Of a DNA stretch of 64,000 nt, positions 37,814 to 50,562 are shown piece after piece. Source of the stretch: Rotaria socialis (taxonomy: Eukaryota; Rotifera; Eurotatoria; Philodinida; Philodinidae). Made by a program: the position numbers and the translations under genes. Under the pieces are notes generated by a model. The model did not search any database. It was not told the DNA's origin and worked only from the letters and a program-made list of their open reading frames with translations. Numbering within the stretch: position 1 is the first letter of the stretch; each line of letters opens with the position of its first letter. The stretch spans positions 434,001-498,000 of the forward strand of contig CAJNYU010001570.1 of the NCBI GenBank assembly GCA_905331475.1, read 5' to 3'.

Positions 37814-38888
37814 GATATATTTCAATAATAATAAAAAATAAATAATCACCGGAGGTTTCTTGGTTTAGCACATTTTATCCTCTTTTCATGATCTACAAAA
37901 AGAAACGAAAAAAAATGAACGAAAACGCATAGAAAAATGACTGTCCAATGTTTCGCTGTTCAAAAACCAACGAGGCTTATCGTCTGTATTATCTAACAAC
38001 GATCATCACATATCGATATGCATAATCACAAGCAAACTATAAAAATAAAAGCAAAAACAACAACCCAGACCTATTTATCTCTAATACTGATTAAATTAAT
38101 GTATGCCGAACATTGGTAAAACAAGATCAATTTATAAAAGAGTATGATGGATTGAAAAGAAAATACAAGGTCTTCCATCGTCAAGGTAATTTTGTACAGT
38201 AAACTCCTTTAAAAGCTATTGAATGAATATTGATGATATTTATACGAAAATATGATTTAATAAGATCAATAAATGTATCCATTTTTACATAATGAAAAAA
38301 AGACAACGAAGAGTGGAAAAGAATACAGATTCCGTTTCACTGGAAGAATTTATTCATTGGACAATGGCTTATGTAAAATAGGAAAATGTTCTCGTGCATA
38401 GATGACGCCATTACTGATTGAAATTTTTGAAAATCATTTTGAAAACTCAGACAGAAGTTTATTTTTATAATTAAAAACTATGAAAATGATAATTTTTTTT
38501 CGTATTTACTTATCGAACACGACGAATATGAAACATAGAGTAAAGCTGTACGAAAATCTTAGGCAGACAAAATGCTTTTTGAAATGAATTCTACCATCCT
38601 GTTAACTGTCGTTGATAATTGTTACTCATTTCTAAACGAAAGAAAATATCAATTTTTTTCGATATTAACAAATTCTATCATCTGTCTATCTATCCATCTA
38701 ATTATTTGTATAAACATACCGTTCATAATCTGTTTGCTCGCTGGATTTATTTGACGGTAGCGTCATCTGTTATGAACCTTTCCAATTCTAGAGAATGAAT
38801 GAATGACGAATTTGAAAGGTGAATCATAATAATAAATAATTTCATCTCGATCGATTGATTATTCTCAGAAGAAGAAAAAACATCAAAA
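37814..38888. other. Intergenic between divergent starts
   Basis: 1.1 kb AT-rich region upstream of the zinc-finger gene (-) and TUBGCP2 (+). It presumably contains both promoters. No other feature recognised. Confidence 0.5.
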
Positions 38889-41800
38889 ATGTCTTCACAT
38901 GAATACAGTCTGCATTTTCTTGTTAGTGAACTTGTACGAGCATTAAAGTAATCTTGAATTTTAATTTCTAATTGAACAATTTTAAAGCAAGAAAATATAA
39001 TTCTAGTGCGAATTTAAAAGGTGTACAGCTTGCACCCGAAGCTATTGTTGATTTTTTTAGTAAAAACACAAATCGACAAGCAAATACTTATACACCTGTA
39101 ATATTAATTAAATATCTTTTTACTATATTAATTTGAAAATGATCTTTTGTCTTTGATATTCAGGCTGAATTATCAGATGCTAAACGTAAACTATTTTTAC
39201 ATACTTCATCAGCCAATGAATTCGTCGAACTCTACGATAGCTTAAAAGCACGACAGTATGTTATCGATTGAATAGATTTAAAATTAAAATTAATATAATT
39301 TGTTTTCTAGTGTTCGCGATTTAGATTCAGTTGTATTCATGCTTTCCAGCATCGTTGATAATCCTGAGGTAGTAAATATAATTTTTTTTCTCCTAAATTA
39401 TTATTTAATATTTTTTTAAGATACAAGATTTACTCAAGCCACCTCGTTCAAAATCAACAACTATAACAAGTCCTCAACAAAGACGTTTTAATAGCCAAAC
39501 ACGAACAACAACAACTAGTCCAACATCGACAATCAGTAAAATTCACTCTACGAATATTTTAGCTGAAGTGAGCTCATTTATTGTTTACCATAATTCAGAA
39601 TGCTTTTTTTGTAAATAATGAAATAGATGAAAGATACATTACTGCGACCATCAGCAACAGTATCACAAGCAGGATCGATTATTTCTGAGAATGATATTCG
39701 TCGTCGAGGTAAACAAAGGATTTATTCTGATGATTTTATTTGTTTTCTTTTCAGTAATGACACCATCATCATCACTGGAATTTCTTGGACGGCCAGCATG
39801 GTTTACTGAACGACTCCGACTTGTATGGGATTTTTATCCGACACCTGAGAAATTTGAACCAGTAAATAAATTGATTGTGTATCTTTACAGTACTATTTGT
39901 TTTGTTTCCAAGGATGTTGCTATCGGACGTCTTTCAGTTATTGAACAAGAAGCAATTATCGTTGAAGATCTTCTTTTATGTATGCTAGTAAGTAGTTATT
40001 CAAATGTATTTCGTTTAGAATTATTTGTTTATTTAAAAGGGTGTTGAAGGAAAATTTATAAAAACACCTTCATTAACAGATAAACAAGCTCAACGTTCAT
40101 TCCATATTGATCGATCATTAGGTATAATTGTTAAACTATAGAAAATTCCAGATTAATTCATATTTGTGTTTGTCTTTTATTAGATCCAACTTTAAGGGAT
40201 TTAGCAAGACGAATGGTACCTTTATGTTCGAATCATTCATTAATTGTCAGATTTATTGAAGGTATAAATGAAATATAGAGTTCACAGGGAGAATAGGAGA
40301 TAACTTATTTTGATTTAGATCGTTTACAGTATAAATATGGTTTAATCAATCATGCTCTTGCTGGAGCATTAAGAGAAGTTGTTCAAGTAAGAATCGATAA
40401 TTTAAGAAAAAAAAAAGATTTTCAAAAGAAAACGTTTCTATTAAATTTAGCGATACTACGTATTTGTCAGTCAACTTGAAACACAACAACAGCAAAGTCA
40501 ATTGACATTACAAACATTATGGTTTCATACGGAACCTGTTATGGAAATGATGGAAGTGATAGCGAATATTGTTAGAACATTGAATAAGGTATACGAGAAA
40601 ACAATTTGAAGAGTTTCCATGAATAACTCTCTTGAAAACATGACAATAGAAATAGTTTTCTTCATTTGAATTATTAGCTTTTATGAAATAGAATATGAGA
40701 TGTGAGTGTTAAACATTGACTGTGCATACCATATATTTTTGTACCACAACTAAATGGATTATAATTAGGGATGTGCAGTGTGCGTTTACAGAACACCGAT
40801 AGACGCCAGCAGCGACGCTCAGTGCGCACTGATGGGTTCAGCGCCACTGATCACCGAAATATTGATCACACTGACACCGACATCGCTGATGCGCTGATAC
40901 CATCGGCGTCACTGGTAAGCCAGGCACACTGACTTCACTGATATCTCTTAATTAATAGTTACATAATACTGCAAGATATGTGCTTTAAATAAACAAATAA
41001 TGATCACAATTAAATACAACATGTTTTTCTTTTTTATTTGAAGCCAATTTAATTTCAATCATTAAACAATGATTTAATGAACATAAAATACTAATAGAAA
41101 TAGAAAAAATATTTTAATCAGTGATTTTCTGTTTAACACGAATGTTGTATTTAATTATCAAAATTAAATCCTATTCATATTATTTTATTTTATTTTTATC
41201 AAGGATGATCATAAAGTAGATGCATATATTTTTCAGGAAAATTAATGGTTTGAGTATTAGAAACGTGAAGAAAATGAATACATTTTCGTCGAAGAATTAG
41301 ATAAATAAGTTATAAGTGAAAAAATCTTCGACAAAAACAAAAACATATGCTTCTACTTTATGATCACTCTTTGTTTATTTAAAGCACATATCTTGCAGTA
41401 TTATGTAACAATTAATTAAGAGATATCAGTGAAATCAGTGTGCCTGGCTTACCAGTGACGCCGATGGTATCAGCGCATCAGTGATGTCGGTGTCAGTGTG
41501 ATCAATATTTCGGTGGCCAGTGGCGCTGAAGCTATCAGTGTGCACTGAGAATCATTGTCGGTGACAAAAGTGACGGTTTTTTCGGTGTTGCCACTGACGC
41601 CGCACATCCCTAATTATAATCTAGAACTGCGTTAAGAAAAGAACAATGCAGACACAATGTGTGTTGTTATTTCAATGGATTAGTAAGACACATAGTATAA
41701 GTAGAGTTCCGAGCACATTGAAGTTTAGTATTTATTTTCCCTCGAAGCTATGAAAAAGAATAATTTTATGTACTGTAGGCAATAGGGATCATTAGTTATG

Positions 41801-44800
41801 CACTAAAATATATAAATCGTTTGAACTGTTCTATGAATTGATCATGTTAACTTTTCCGGAGGGATTTCAAAGCCCATGTGTAATATTAACCGATAAAAAA
41901 AATGATTAAAATCGATTTTGTTTTCTGAATACGTCATCAGCATCAAAACAAACTTATCGGAAAAACATAATCGAATATTCTGATTGTACTGTAAGTCCTG
42001 AATGATTTTCAAAATCATATTTTTCATAATTAATTGCTTATTTACTAAATCATCACATGCCATGGAATGATTTTTCTATTCATTTTTAAAATTTATTGAA
42101 CCAATTTATCGTCACTTTAGAGGTGAAATGTTGAATTCTCGTTTGCTCTGAAGTCGCTCAAGATTTCTAATACTTCTATGTTCGTAAAATTTTATTTTTT
42201 GTGACATTTTTTACGCCGAGCAAGAATTCTATCAATGTAGTAGAGTAACAATTTATTATCGATATATGTTTGAACATGTTTTAGAGTATACAGTATCAAA
42301 TTACTGTTCAATTCAGGCTTTTGATAATGTTTAGAGAATATGACTGAGACGACATTTATTAGATACAGTTTAGACTATGTTATATGATATTTTCAATGGT
42401 TGATGTCAGAAAACTGTAGAGAAATTTCATATGTTAGCAGAATATCGTATTACTTTTGTTCATAATTAATTTCTCAAATATCAGAAATGTTGAAAGCCTA
42501 GAAAATAGATTTCATTGAAATGTCCTAACTGTATTTATAATAATATCAGTTGTAAACGAATCATAAAAGAAAGTGATTCGAATGCAGCACAATGATTTAA
42601 AAGAATCTGACAAAAAAAAAACTCAAATCAATTTTCATTTGTCAATTGCTACGCTGAAATTAAAAATAACGATTTTATTAGGGTAATACAACTGGACGTG
42701 CAGTACTCGATCTTCTCCATGAGCAAACTCTTAAATTATCCGGCCATAAACAAGCTTATGATATTTGTTTTTTTCTTGCCAAATCTTCTTATAAACCATA
42801 TTTAACAATGCTTGAAACATGGATTCATAATGGCCTAATCGATGATCCCTATGGCGAATTTATGGTACAAGAAAATAAAGATATAATTCATCATGAAAGT
42901 AGTCTTGAACAAGAATTCAATGATAAATTTTGGTCACGTCGTTATATATTGCAACGTAATAATACGCCCATATTATTTCAGTCAACGTCAGATATGATTT
43001 TAAATACTGGTAAATATCTAAATGCTATACGCGAAAGTGCATTTGATTTTCACGATGATACAAGCATCGATATGTCAACATCGATGTTACATATTGATAA
43101 ACAATTATTAATGAATGATCATAAAAAATTAGAATATACAATACATGAAAAAGATCTCGATGAAACACTTGAACAAGCATATAAATATGCAAGTGAAATT
43201 CTATTGGATTTAATAATAAATAAATATCATTTGATTGAACGTTTTCACACATTAAAACATTACTTTTTAATCGATAAAGGCGACTATATTGTACAATTTA
43301 TGGATTCAGCTGAAGACGAATTAACAAAACGAGCGCGAGATATTGATGAAAATAAAATACAATCATTACTTGACGTATCATTGGCTATAACATCCGATGA
43401 TCAATATAAAGATGATGTACGAATAAAAATGTTTCATTATGATCTTATATCAATGCTTGAACGTGTACTTAATATTGAATCGTCGTCGACTTTAAATGAC
43501 ACAGTTGAATTAAAATTAACTGGTTTAGAATCATTTTCGCTTGATTACGATGTTAAATGGCCGATATCATTAGTTATTAATAGAAATTGTTTAACAAGAT
43601 ATCAAATGCTTTTTAGATTTTTATTTTATATTAAATATATCGAACGTTTACTATGCAATGTGTGGCGTGCACATAAAAATGGTGGTCGAAGACGACGACG
43701 AGGTCGTGATAGAAAAAGAATGATTACAAAACCCAACGGTGCTGCTTATCTGCGACATAAAATGCTTCATTTTGTACAAAATCTTTTATATTATATGAGT
43801 TTTGAAGTTATTGAAGCACATTGGCATACATTTGAAAATAATTTAAAAAAGGTATTTATCCAACAAGTCTTTGATTGATTTAAAATAGAACTTATTCGCA
43901 ATGATCTTAAATCCAGAGATTTGATAGTTCTCCGTAATCGAAAGTAACAATTTCCTGTCGATTGATTCAAAAAATTAGTGAATCAGTGAGCCCGATAAAA
44001 TGAATTTATTACAGTTTTAGGGGTGTTGTTGCTAGTAGGATTTTTACTATACTTCAAGGACTTCGATTGTCACATCAAATTACTGTTAGCGCTGCGAGGT
44101 AAATTAGTGGCCATTTACGAAATGAGAAAATTATAGACTCAACGCTTGTGAGTGCATACTTCCGATGAATCTATTTTCTACAAGAGAAAGAATATTTGTC
44201 AATTGTAAACGTTGCGCATGTTAAAAAACTAGAGCTTAGATTTATAATTTTAATAACGAATTTTATTCGCGCGAATGAATTAGTAAACAGTGTGATGGAT
44301 GGTATCGCATCACATAGAGCAAGTACCTTCGTCTAGAGCTGTAATTCTAGTCATTTTTATTGTCAATTAGTGCATTCTTGTGTAATAGAAAAGTTTCATG
44401 TTGGCCTAGAATTAAAATCTATTTCAAAACAATATAAAATATCGTTCTGTATACTAAACATGCTATCTTGTTGTTTTGATAGAATGTCGTTTTAAGGATT
44501 GTTATTGTTTCATCACTGGACTTGTTCAGGCCAAAAATAAGAATTTTATTGAATTCGTATGGTAAATATTTAACATAGACGCATAGGAATAGAGAGATCA
44601 ACATGTTTGAATCATAAAATGACAGAATATATTAAATTAGTATTTGCTAAAGTAGAAAAACAAAGTAAAAGTAATTCTTTTTTATCTTTGACACGTTAAG
44701 CTGTAGTGAAACAATATATTTTGTTATCGTATGATTAATCTTGTAATAAAATGTGTACTAAAAAGCAAGTAGTTGTCTGAACATGCAGAATTCAAATAAA

Positions 44801-45751
44801 TCAATTGAAATAAAAATCTGCTTATATTCACTTTCTATATGAATTATGTTCACCTGCTCGAATGTTTGAAATAAACTAGTTAGTTTATCATCGATAAAAG
44901 GAAAACATGTCATGATTTCTCTATTTCCTAGTTAAGTCACTCTATCACAAGTGTTTCTAGAAGATAAATCAAGCACTTGACATTGTTGTCAAGACCTCGA
45001 AAAATAAATCAACTCTGATAATATTGACTCAAACAAATCGTTTGCAGAGTTGTAGATCAAGCGAATATCATCTTTCCGTTTATCATATATTAGTCTAGAT
45101 ATGCAATTCCTACCTAGTTTTCAAGGGTTAATGGGGAAATCAAATAACAACATTTGTTTTTGCTAATTTAATAGCTTATCGCTTGAAGTGATGCTTTACA
45201 TTAGAATAAACTATCTGATTTTATTATGTCTCTGTCTAGAGAAAAATCCGTTTTTGTTTTCTGTAATAACTCGTGTAAATCACGATAAACTAAAAATTGG
45301 TTCGGATTCCCTTGTAATCTAAGAATTGATTGTAAAATTTAGATAGTAAATTTAAAATATTCATTACGTCTGAGAGAATTCTTCAAGATATCTTGATTAT
45401 ATAAAAATATCTTTGCTTTTAATTAAGGTAACAAATATTGATGAACTACTCCAATATCATTTATTGTTTCTTGATAATTGTTTACGTGATTGTATGTTGA
45501 CCAGTGTACATCTATTGCGACATATTCATAAAATTATGGCAACATGTGTTATGTTTGCTAATGCTATGGATAATGTTGATGATGATGATGATTTTGATAG
45601 TTTACCAGGCGCAGTTGTTGTTAGTTTTAATAGCAATTTTACTGAACAATTACGGCAATTACTTGATGCTATTTCAAAAGAAGATGGACCAGTACAAGGA
45701 TCGACTGGTGGTGGACAACAGCATACATTAACCAATATTATTCATAGGTAA
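38889..45751 (+). CDS. TUBGCP2: Gamma-tubulin complex component 2
   Basis: Fourteen exons: 38889-38947, 38992-39097, 39164-39255, 39311-39368, 39421-39567, 39627-39708, 39755-39861, 39913-39987, 40040-40121, 40184-40261, 40319-40386, 40451-40588, 42682-43851, 45428-45751. They total 861 codons, all in phase (human 902 aa). GCP2 is a core subunit of the gamma-tubulin small complex that nucleates microtubules. The N-terminal GRIP1 region includes VMTPSSSLEFLGRP, RYYVFVSQLETQ and HALAGALREVVQ. The GRIP2 region includes GLIDDPYGEFMVQENK, MILNTGKYLNAIRE, FLIDKGDYIVQFMD, LDYDVKWPISLVINRNCLTR, YQMLFRFLFYIKYIERLL and HFVQNLLYYMSFEV. The C-terminus ends TNIIHR at a stop where human GCP2 continues SRLDF, so an extra short 3' exon (AG|gtaaac) cannot be excluded. 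Two introns are unusually long: 2.1 kb, with a transposon, and 1.6 kb. Confidence 0.95.
40766..41612. mobile_element. hAT-like foldback MITE, 847 bp
   Basis: Ends are TAGGGATGTGC and GCACATCCCTA. The flanks are ATTATAAT on both sides (40758-40765 and 41613-41620), an 8 bp duplication as expected for hAT elements. The arms are about 240 bp of imperfect inverted repeat, including tcttaattaatagttacataatactgcaag against its complement. Each arm carries many CACTGA/CGCTGA-type hexamers, like hAT subterminal repeats. The centre is AT-rich and non-coding. It lies within intron 12 of TUBGCP2 and accounts for 40% of that intron. Confidence 0.9.
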
Positions 45752-48700
45752 ACTTTAGAGTACATTTTAAAAGCAAAATAATATGACAATTATTGAGACA
45801 TAGTACTTAATCATATCTTTAGTTAATTTTCTAAAAACATAATTAAGGATTAGCTCATTTCTTAGAACGAGACATTATTAATATAAAGTTTGTCATTATC
45901 TGTCAACACCTACTAATCTCTAATGGCGATGAAGAATCTCTGTAGATGAATCTAAAGTTCAATTTCTATGCTTCAGCGTTTATTTCACATCGTGAATCAT
46001 AGCATCGACATTGAGTTTTTTGTTATGCGAAGGCGTGATGACGTATACTGTTTTGGAATAAACATGATTTTTTGTTAGATTTCACGAAATAAATTAATTA
46101 ATTAAACAAGTTTTGAACTCTATTGTTATTTTTCTGATAATTATTAGTTTTATCAAGATTTTATTTATTTATATGTTTATCAGGAAAAATTAGAATATTT
46201 CTAAGTCAAATATAAAGCGCAAACTAAAACATAAAGATATGAGTCAGATATTTATTTTTGTTGATTCCAATACTGAATAAATAATCAATGAAAAATCGAC
46301 TATTAAAATGAAAGCTCTTTTATTATTATTATAGAGAATTCCCTTTAAATATGTATTCGAGATCCGCCTGATAAGCTATACTAAAGCAATAATATTGCAT
46401 ACCGATAGAATAAATAAAAAAATCGAACGAGAAGAAGCATTATAAATATGCCATTATGTTACTAGCGAATGAAAAAATCGATTTACAGACTTTATTGCAA
46501 TACAGTTGTTTGTCAACTCTAAGTTTCCAGTGGGAGTAAACTCATATTTGATTTATTTTTGCAGAAAAAAAGATTGCAGTGATTCATAAAATTTGTGTAT
46601 AAGTTGACGATGGAGTTTTGAAGGTGTTCTCAAATCTACTGTATTTCTCATATGTTTTGAAGAGACCCAAACGAAAGCACAAAAATAGTTTTACAACGTG
46701 AAGTCAACAGAAAAAAGTTTACGATTGTAGATAATAGTAGAAAGTCAAAATATTTATAAACTCGGAGATAAACAATCACATATTTAAAATACTAGCAGCT
46801 TGCGGGAAAATGTAGTAATGGTTTGACAACAAATAACCATTGATAACGATAATCTATTGAAAAGAAATAATCAAACTTGTTCTATCACGTTCTATGCAAA
46901 ATGTCAAGCATTATAGTATCGATGTTTCTTTTTCTGAAAGATTAGTAGAAGTTGATTAATATCTTTCTAATTATTAAAAAAAAGAATTTAGCGTTCTATC
47001 ACAGCTCAGTTTTGTCTGATTCTATGAATAAAAAGCAATCATAGCTGTGGGAGAAAATTTATTCGGACATAAAAAGAAGTTTTTATGATTCACTACATTA
47101 AAAAACACTATAAGATTGTTGTTGCACGTACTTGTAAGATCTATTAGAGTACAAAAATAGAAGCAAATAGTGCCTTTTCTTTTGGAGTAGAAAATTTGTA
47201 ATCGTTTTCGTTTGTTTTCTTTTTAGAATCAACTTCAACAATCAATACTGTTAAGTTCTCAATAGGTTTTTTTGTTACTACGAACTTAACGTTATTCTGT
47301 TTTTTGTTTTACCTCATGTCAATAAACGTAGACGGTCATTCCATTCATGCTCTATAAATAAAATTCAAGCACTTATCTTTTTCATCGAAAAATTGGTATT
47401 CGAAATCTTATCATGCGTTTGTTATTCAGTTGTTCTGTTTTTGCATAACAAAAAAAGTACCTTGATATTCGGTGTGTTTTATTTTTGTCGTTTATTCAAA
47501 ATCTCTTTCTTTCTTTCTCTCGTCATCCCACGAACAGTTTTGTTTAAAACAAAATGTCACAACAAAAAACTAAAGAACAAAACCATAATATCACACACTG
47601 TGTATCTTCTATATTACTTTTTTTGCGCATATTATATACAAACATTTCAAACCATACAACAAGAACAGAAAAAAAAGTAAATTAAGAAAATCAATTTCTT
47701 TGCGCGAATAACATTCATGAACATGTACATAAGTGATCAAATAAAACATAGTTAAACTTTGTTCTTCGTATATTTTGTCGCAAGAAATATACAAGCGCAT
47801 AACAAAAAACAATACAACAACAACAACAACAACAATAATAATAAGAAGAAATATTTGGAATCTAAATCAAGATGGCCACCGGTCATAAAAACTTATTATA
47901 AAGGTGCTTAAGTATGCCCAACACGTTTTTTTCCAGCAAAACTTTACATCACAAAGAAAAAGATTAAAACAAAAATAAAGAGCGAAACAATTGATTGTTG
48001 TATTTACAAATAAAGAGAACATACAAAAAAAAAATTATATATATATATATATATGTATAACTAATAAATAAAGATACGCGCATGCATATGTAATCTAAGC
48101 TAAAAGAAACCCAAACATGCTATTACCCGTAACTGTTTCTAAAGTAGTTTCTGTCTGACCAGCAGAGTAACAAGATAAATAACCGTCTTTCAAGCGAAAT
48201 AAAATGAGAGAAAGAAAATAAATGAATTTACATATACAAACTCACGTAGCTTATCTGAAGTTGAGAGGCGTCAAACAACACACAGCATCAACAACAAAAG
48301 TTAAAGGAAAGATATATATATATATGTGTGTGCGTGTGTGTATAAATAAATAAAGAATGCTTTCTGGATTAGAAATTAAACTGATGAAGAGACAATTCTA
48401 AATTTAAGAATAACAGCAAAACTACAGAATTTTATGGAAAACGTTTCCAAAAATAACTACTTGACAACAACAATAAGAGTAAGAACAACAACTACAACAA
48501 CAAGAGAAAAATTTTATGTACAGTTCAAATATGGATAGTTCTCTGCTTTTCTTTTTCTCTGCATATATATAAAAAAAAAAGATAGATTGCACAGCACGAT
48601 CATTCGAGAATAAAAATGAAGGTTATCGAAATCTCATCGTCATCTTTCACCGTCAATAAACATTTACTGTTAGTTAATCTTTTTTTTTTGTTAAATACTG

Positions 48701-48763
48701 ATCGTGCGATCAAAATGAGAGAAAAAAGGAAGCTAGTCTACTGATGAATTTGCAAATATATAT
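45752..48763. other. Intergenic, 3 kb, between convergent genes
   Basis: Between the 3' ends of TUBGCP2 (+) and the TOB-like gene (-). It holds a (CAA)n run near 47817-47834, (TA)n near 48037-48054 and a TA/TG repeat near 48310-48342. The part adjoining 48763 is probably the TOB 3' UTR. No coding exon was recognised. Confidence 0.5.
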
Positions 48764-49881
48764 TTAATACTTAGATTTTCGACTGTCCGTGGCGGTCGTT
48801 GACATTGGAAGGTACGATGCTTGTTGAACATAGAAAGGTGATAATTGATTGATATTCATTGGAGTTGGTGTTGGAGGAGATGCAGATAATGATGATGGAA
48901 TCATATTATGATTATTAAAATTCTTATACTGTGGTTGATTTTGATACTGATGTGGTAAACGACGATGATGTTGAGATATTGATGGATTAGGTGTAATTTT
49001 ACCGGTTGTGTTTGTATTTGCTGAAAATTTTTGTATAGCCAATGCTTTGTACAAACGATTGAGTTTATAATAATCTAAGAATTGAAACATGAGAAAGTAA
49101 ATAAATAATACAAAATTCTTACAAGGAAAACTTTCAACATATCCACAATAACCACTATCAGATGATTCATTTGACGTAGTGCTATGCATTGAATACGGTG
49201 TATCCGAACGATCTGGTTGAAAAATATTGCCATCAATAGGCGAACCTTCGGATGACACCGATTCAGCATGGTTTTGTAGTCGATAATTTTGTTCATGTTT
49301 AACTGGAACTTTAATTGGTGTTGATGATATCGTTTGAAATTCCGGTGCTTGCGGCGATAGTGCTCGCGGCGGTGTAAATAATGGACCATTATGATAGACT
49401 GTTGCTGGCAACGGAGCTGATGGAATTATTAAAGATTGTTGTGTAACTGGATATGGTGACGATGTACGTTGCGGTGTTGATGAACCAGAACAGCTAGCTG
49501 AATTGCATGGTGAACTATTTGTTGATGATCGTGATACAGTTGTCGTAACCATTGGTATACGACTTTGATAAAATAATGAATCAAGGTCATTTCGAACAAG
49601 TTCATTGCCTTCGGTGTCAAATTTCGCAACCACTAATTGTTGATTTTCTTTTGGGAACGCATGATTTCCAAGTCTAATGAAAAATATGGAAATAGGTTTT
49701 ATTTTCAGTTTTTATGTTTTCTTTTTCTATGTAAAGATTTTTGGGTTAAAAATTTTGGTTGCGTAAGAAACTACATGGTCACTAAGGTTCAGAATGTTTA
49801 GGTGTTTTTTTGTTTTTGTTTTGTTATTGTCATTGTGAAACATGAAAAGAAAAAAAGGGCGACATGGAAACAGTTAAAGTG

Positions 49882-49916
<35 letters not shown>

Positions 49917-50562
49917 GGAGGAAGAAAAGGAAACAACTGTTACGGGGGCGACAAGAATAGAAAGCATACAATGTAAGTAAGAAAGAAAAACTAACTCGTC
50001 CTCTTCCTTTCTTTGCTATTGCATGTGATGACATCATGTCTCGTGATGCAGTTTGTGCGCAATCAACCTACGCATTTTGTCGAATAAAGAGAAAGAAAGA
50101 AAATAAAAGGAAGAACTCTTTCACATTTCTATGACTAACTATATACAATGCCAACTTCGCAATAAAACAATTCATGATGACACGGCACATACCTGATAGT
50201 GACTTCATATGGATCGATCCATAATATTAATTCATGTCGGATACCGAGTAGATTTGGTGCAAAGCCTAAATCATTACATATTTGTGAAACGATTAAATCA
50301 CAATAATCATTTTCTTCATTGAATTCTAATGATCGATAAGCTTGTCCTTTAGCAGGCTTGTCTAAATCATAACAAAAATTAAAATTATAAATAAGAACAT
50401 AAATAAATAAGTCTTACCAGGATACCAATGTCCTTGATAGCGTTGAAGTAAATTTTGTTGAAGATGACTTCGAAATTCTTCGATATTTTCCTCTTTTATT
50501 GAACCGAAGCGTTGAACGTATGCCACAAGTAGATCAAGTGCAGAATTAATTTCGTTCTTCAT
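48764..50562 (-). CDS. TOB/BTG family antiproliferative protein (TOB-like)
   Basis: Minus-strand exons 50562-50418, 50361-50193, 49673-49123 and 49074-48764 join in phase, encoding 391 residues. The N-terminal ~115 residues are a BTG/Tob domain: MKNEINSALDLLVAYVQRFG, then LLQRYQGHWYPDKPAKGQAY (box A, human KYEGHWYPEKP) and LILWIDPYEVTIRLGNHAF (box B, human LWVDPYEVSYRIG). In other animals this domain binds the CAF1/CNOT7 deadenylase. The long Ser/Pro/Gln-rich tail carries LSPQAPEFQ, resembling the PAM2 motif by which TOB1/TOB2 bind poly(A)-binding protein. BTG1-4 lack such a tail, so TOB is preferred. Expected role: promoting mRNA deadenylation and restraining proliferation. No regulatory site identified. 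Confidence 0.88.
49885..49912. repeat. (GA)n microsatellite in TOB intron
   Basis: About 14 GA dinucleotides in the ~520 bp second intron of the TOB-like gene. Confidence 0.95.

Noticed and set aside
47393..47680. 95-codon + strand open frame in the TUBGCP2-TOB spacer
   Set aside because: T-rich, Phe/Leu/Ile-dominated and ends in poly-Lys from an A run; typical of AT-rich non-coding DNA.
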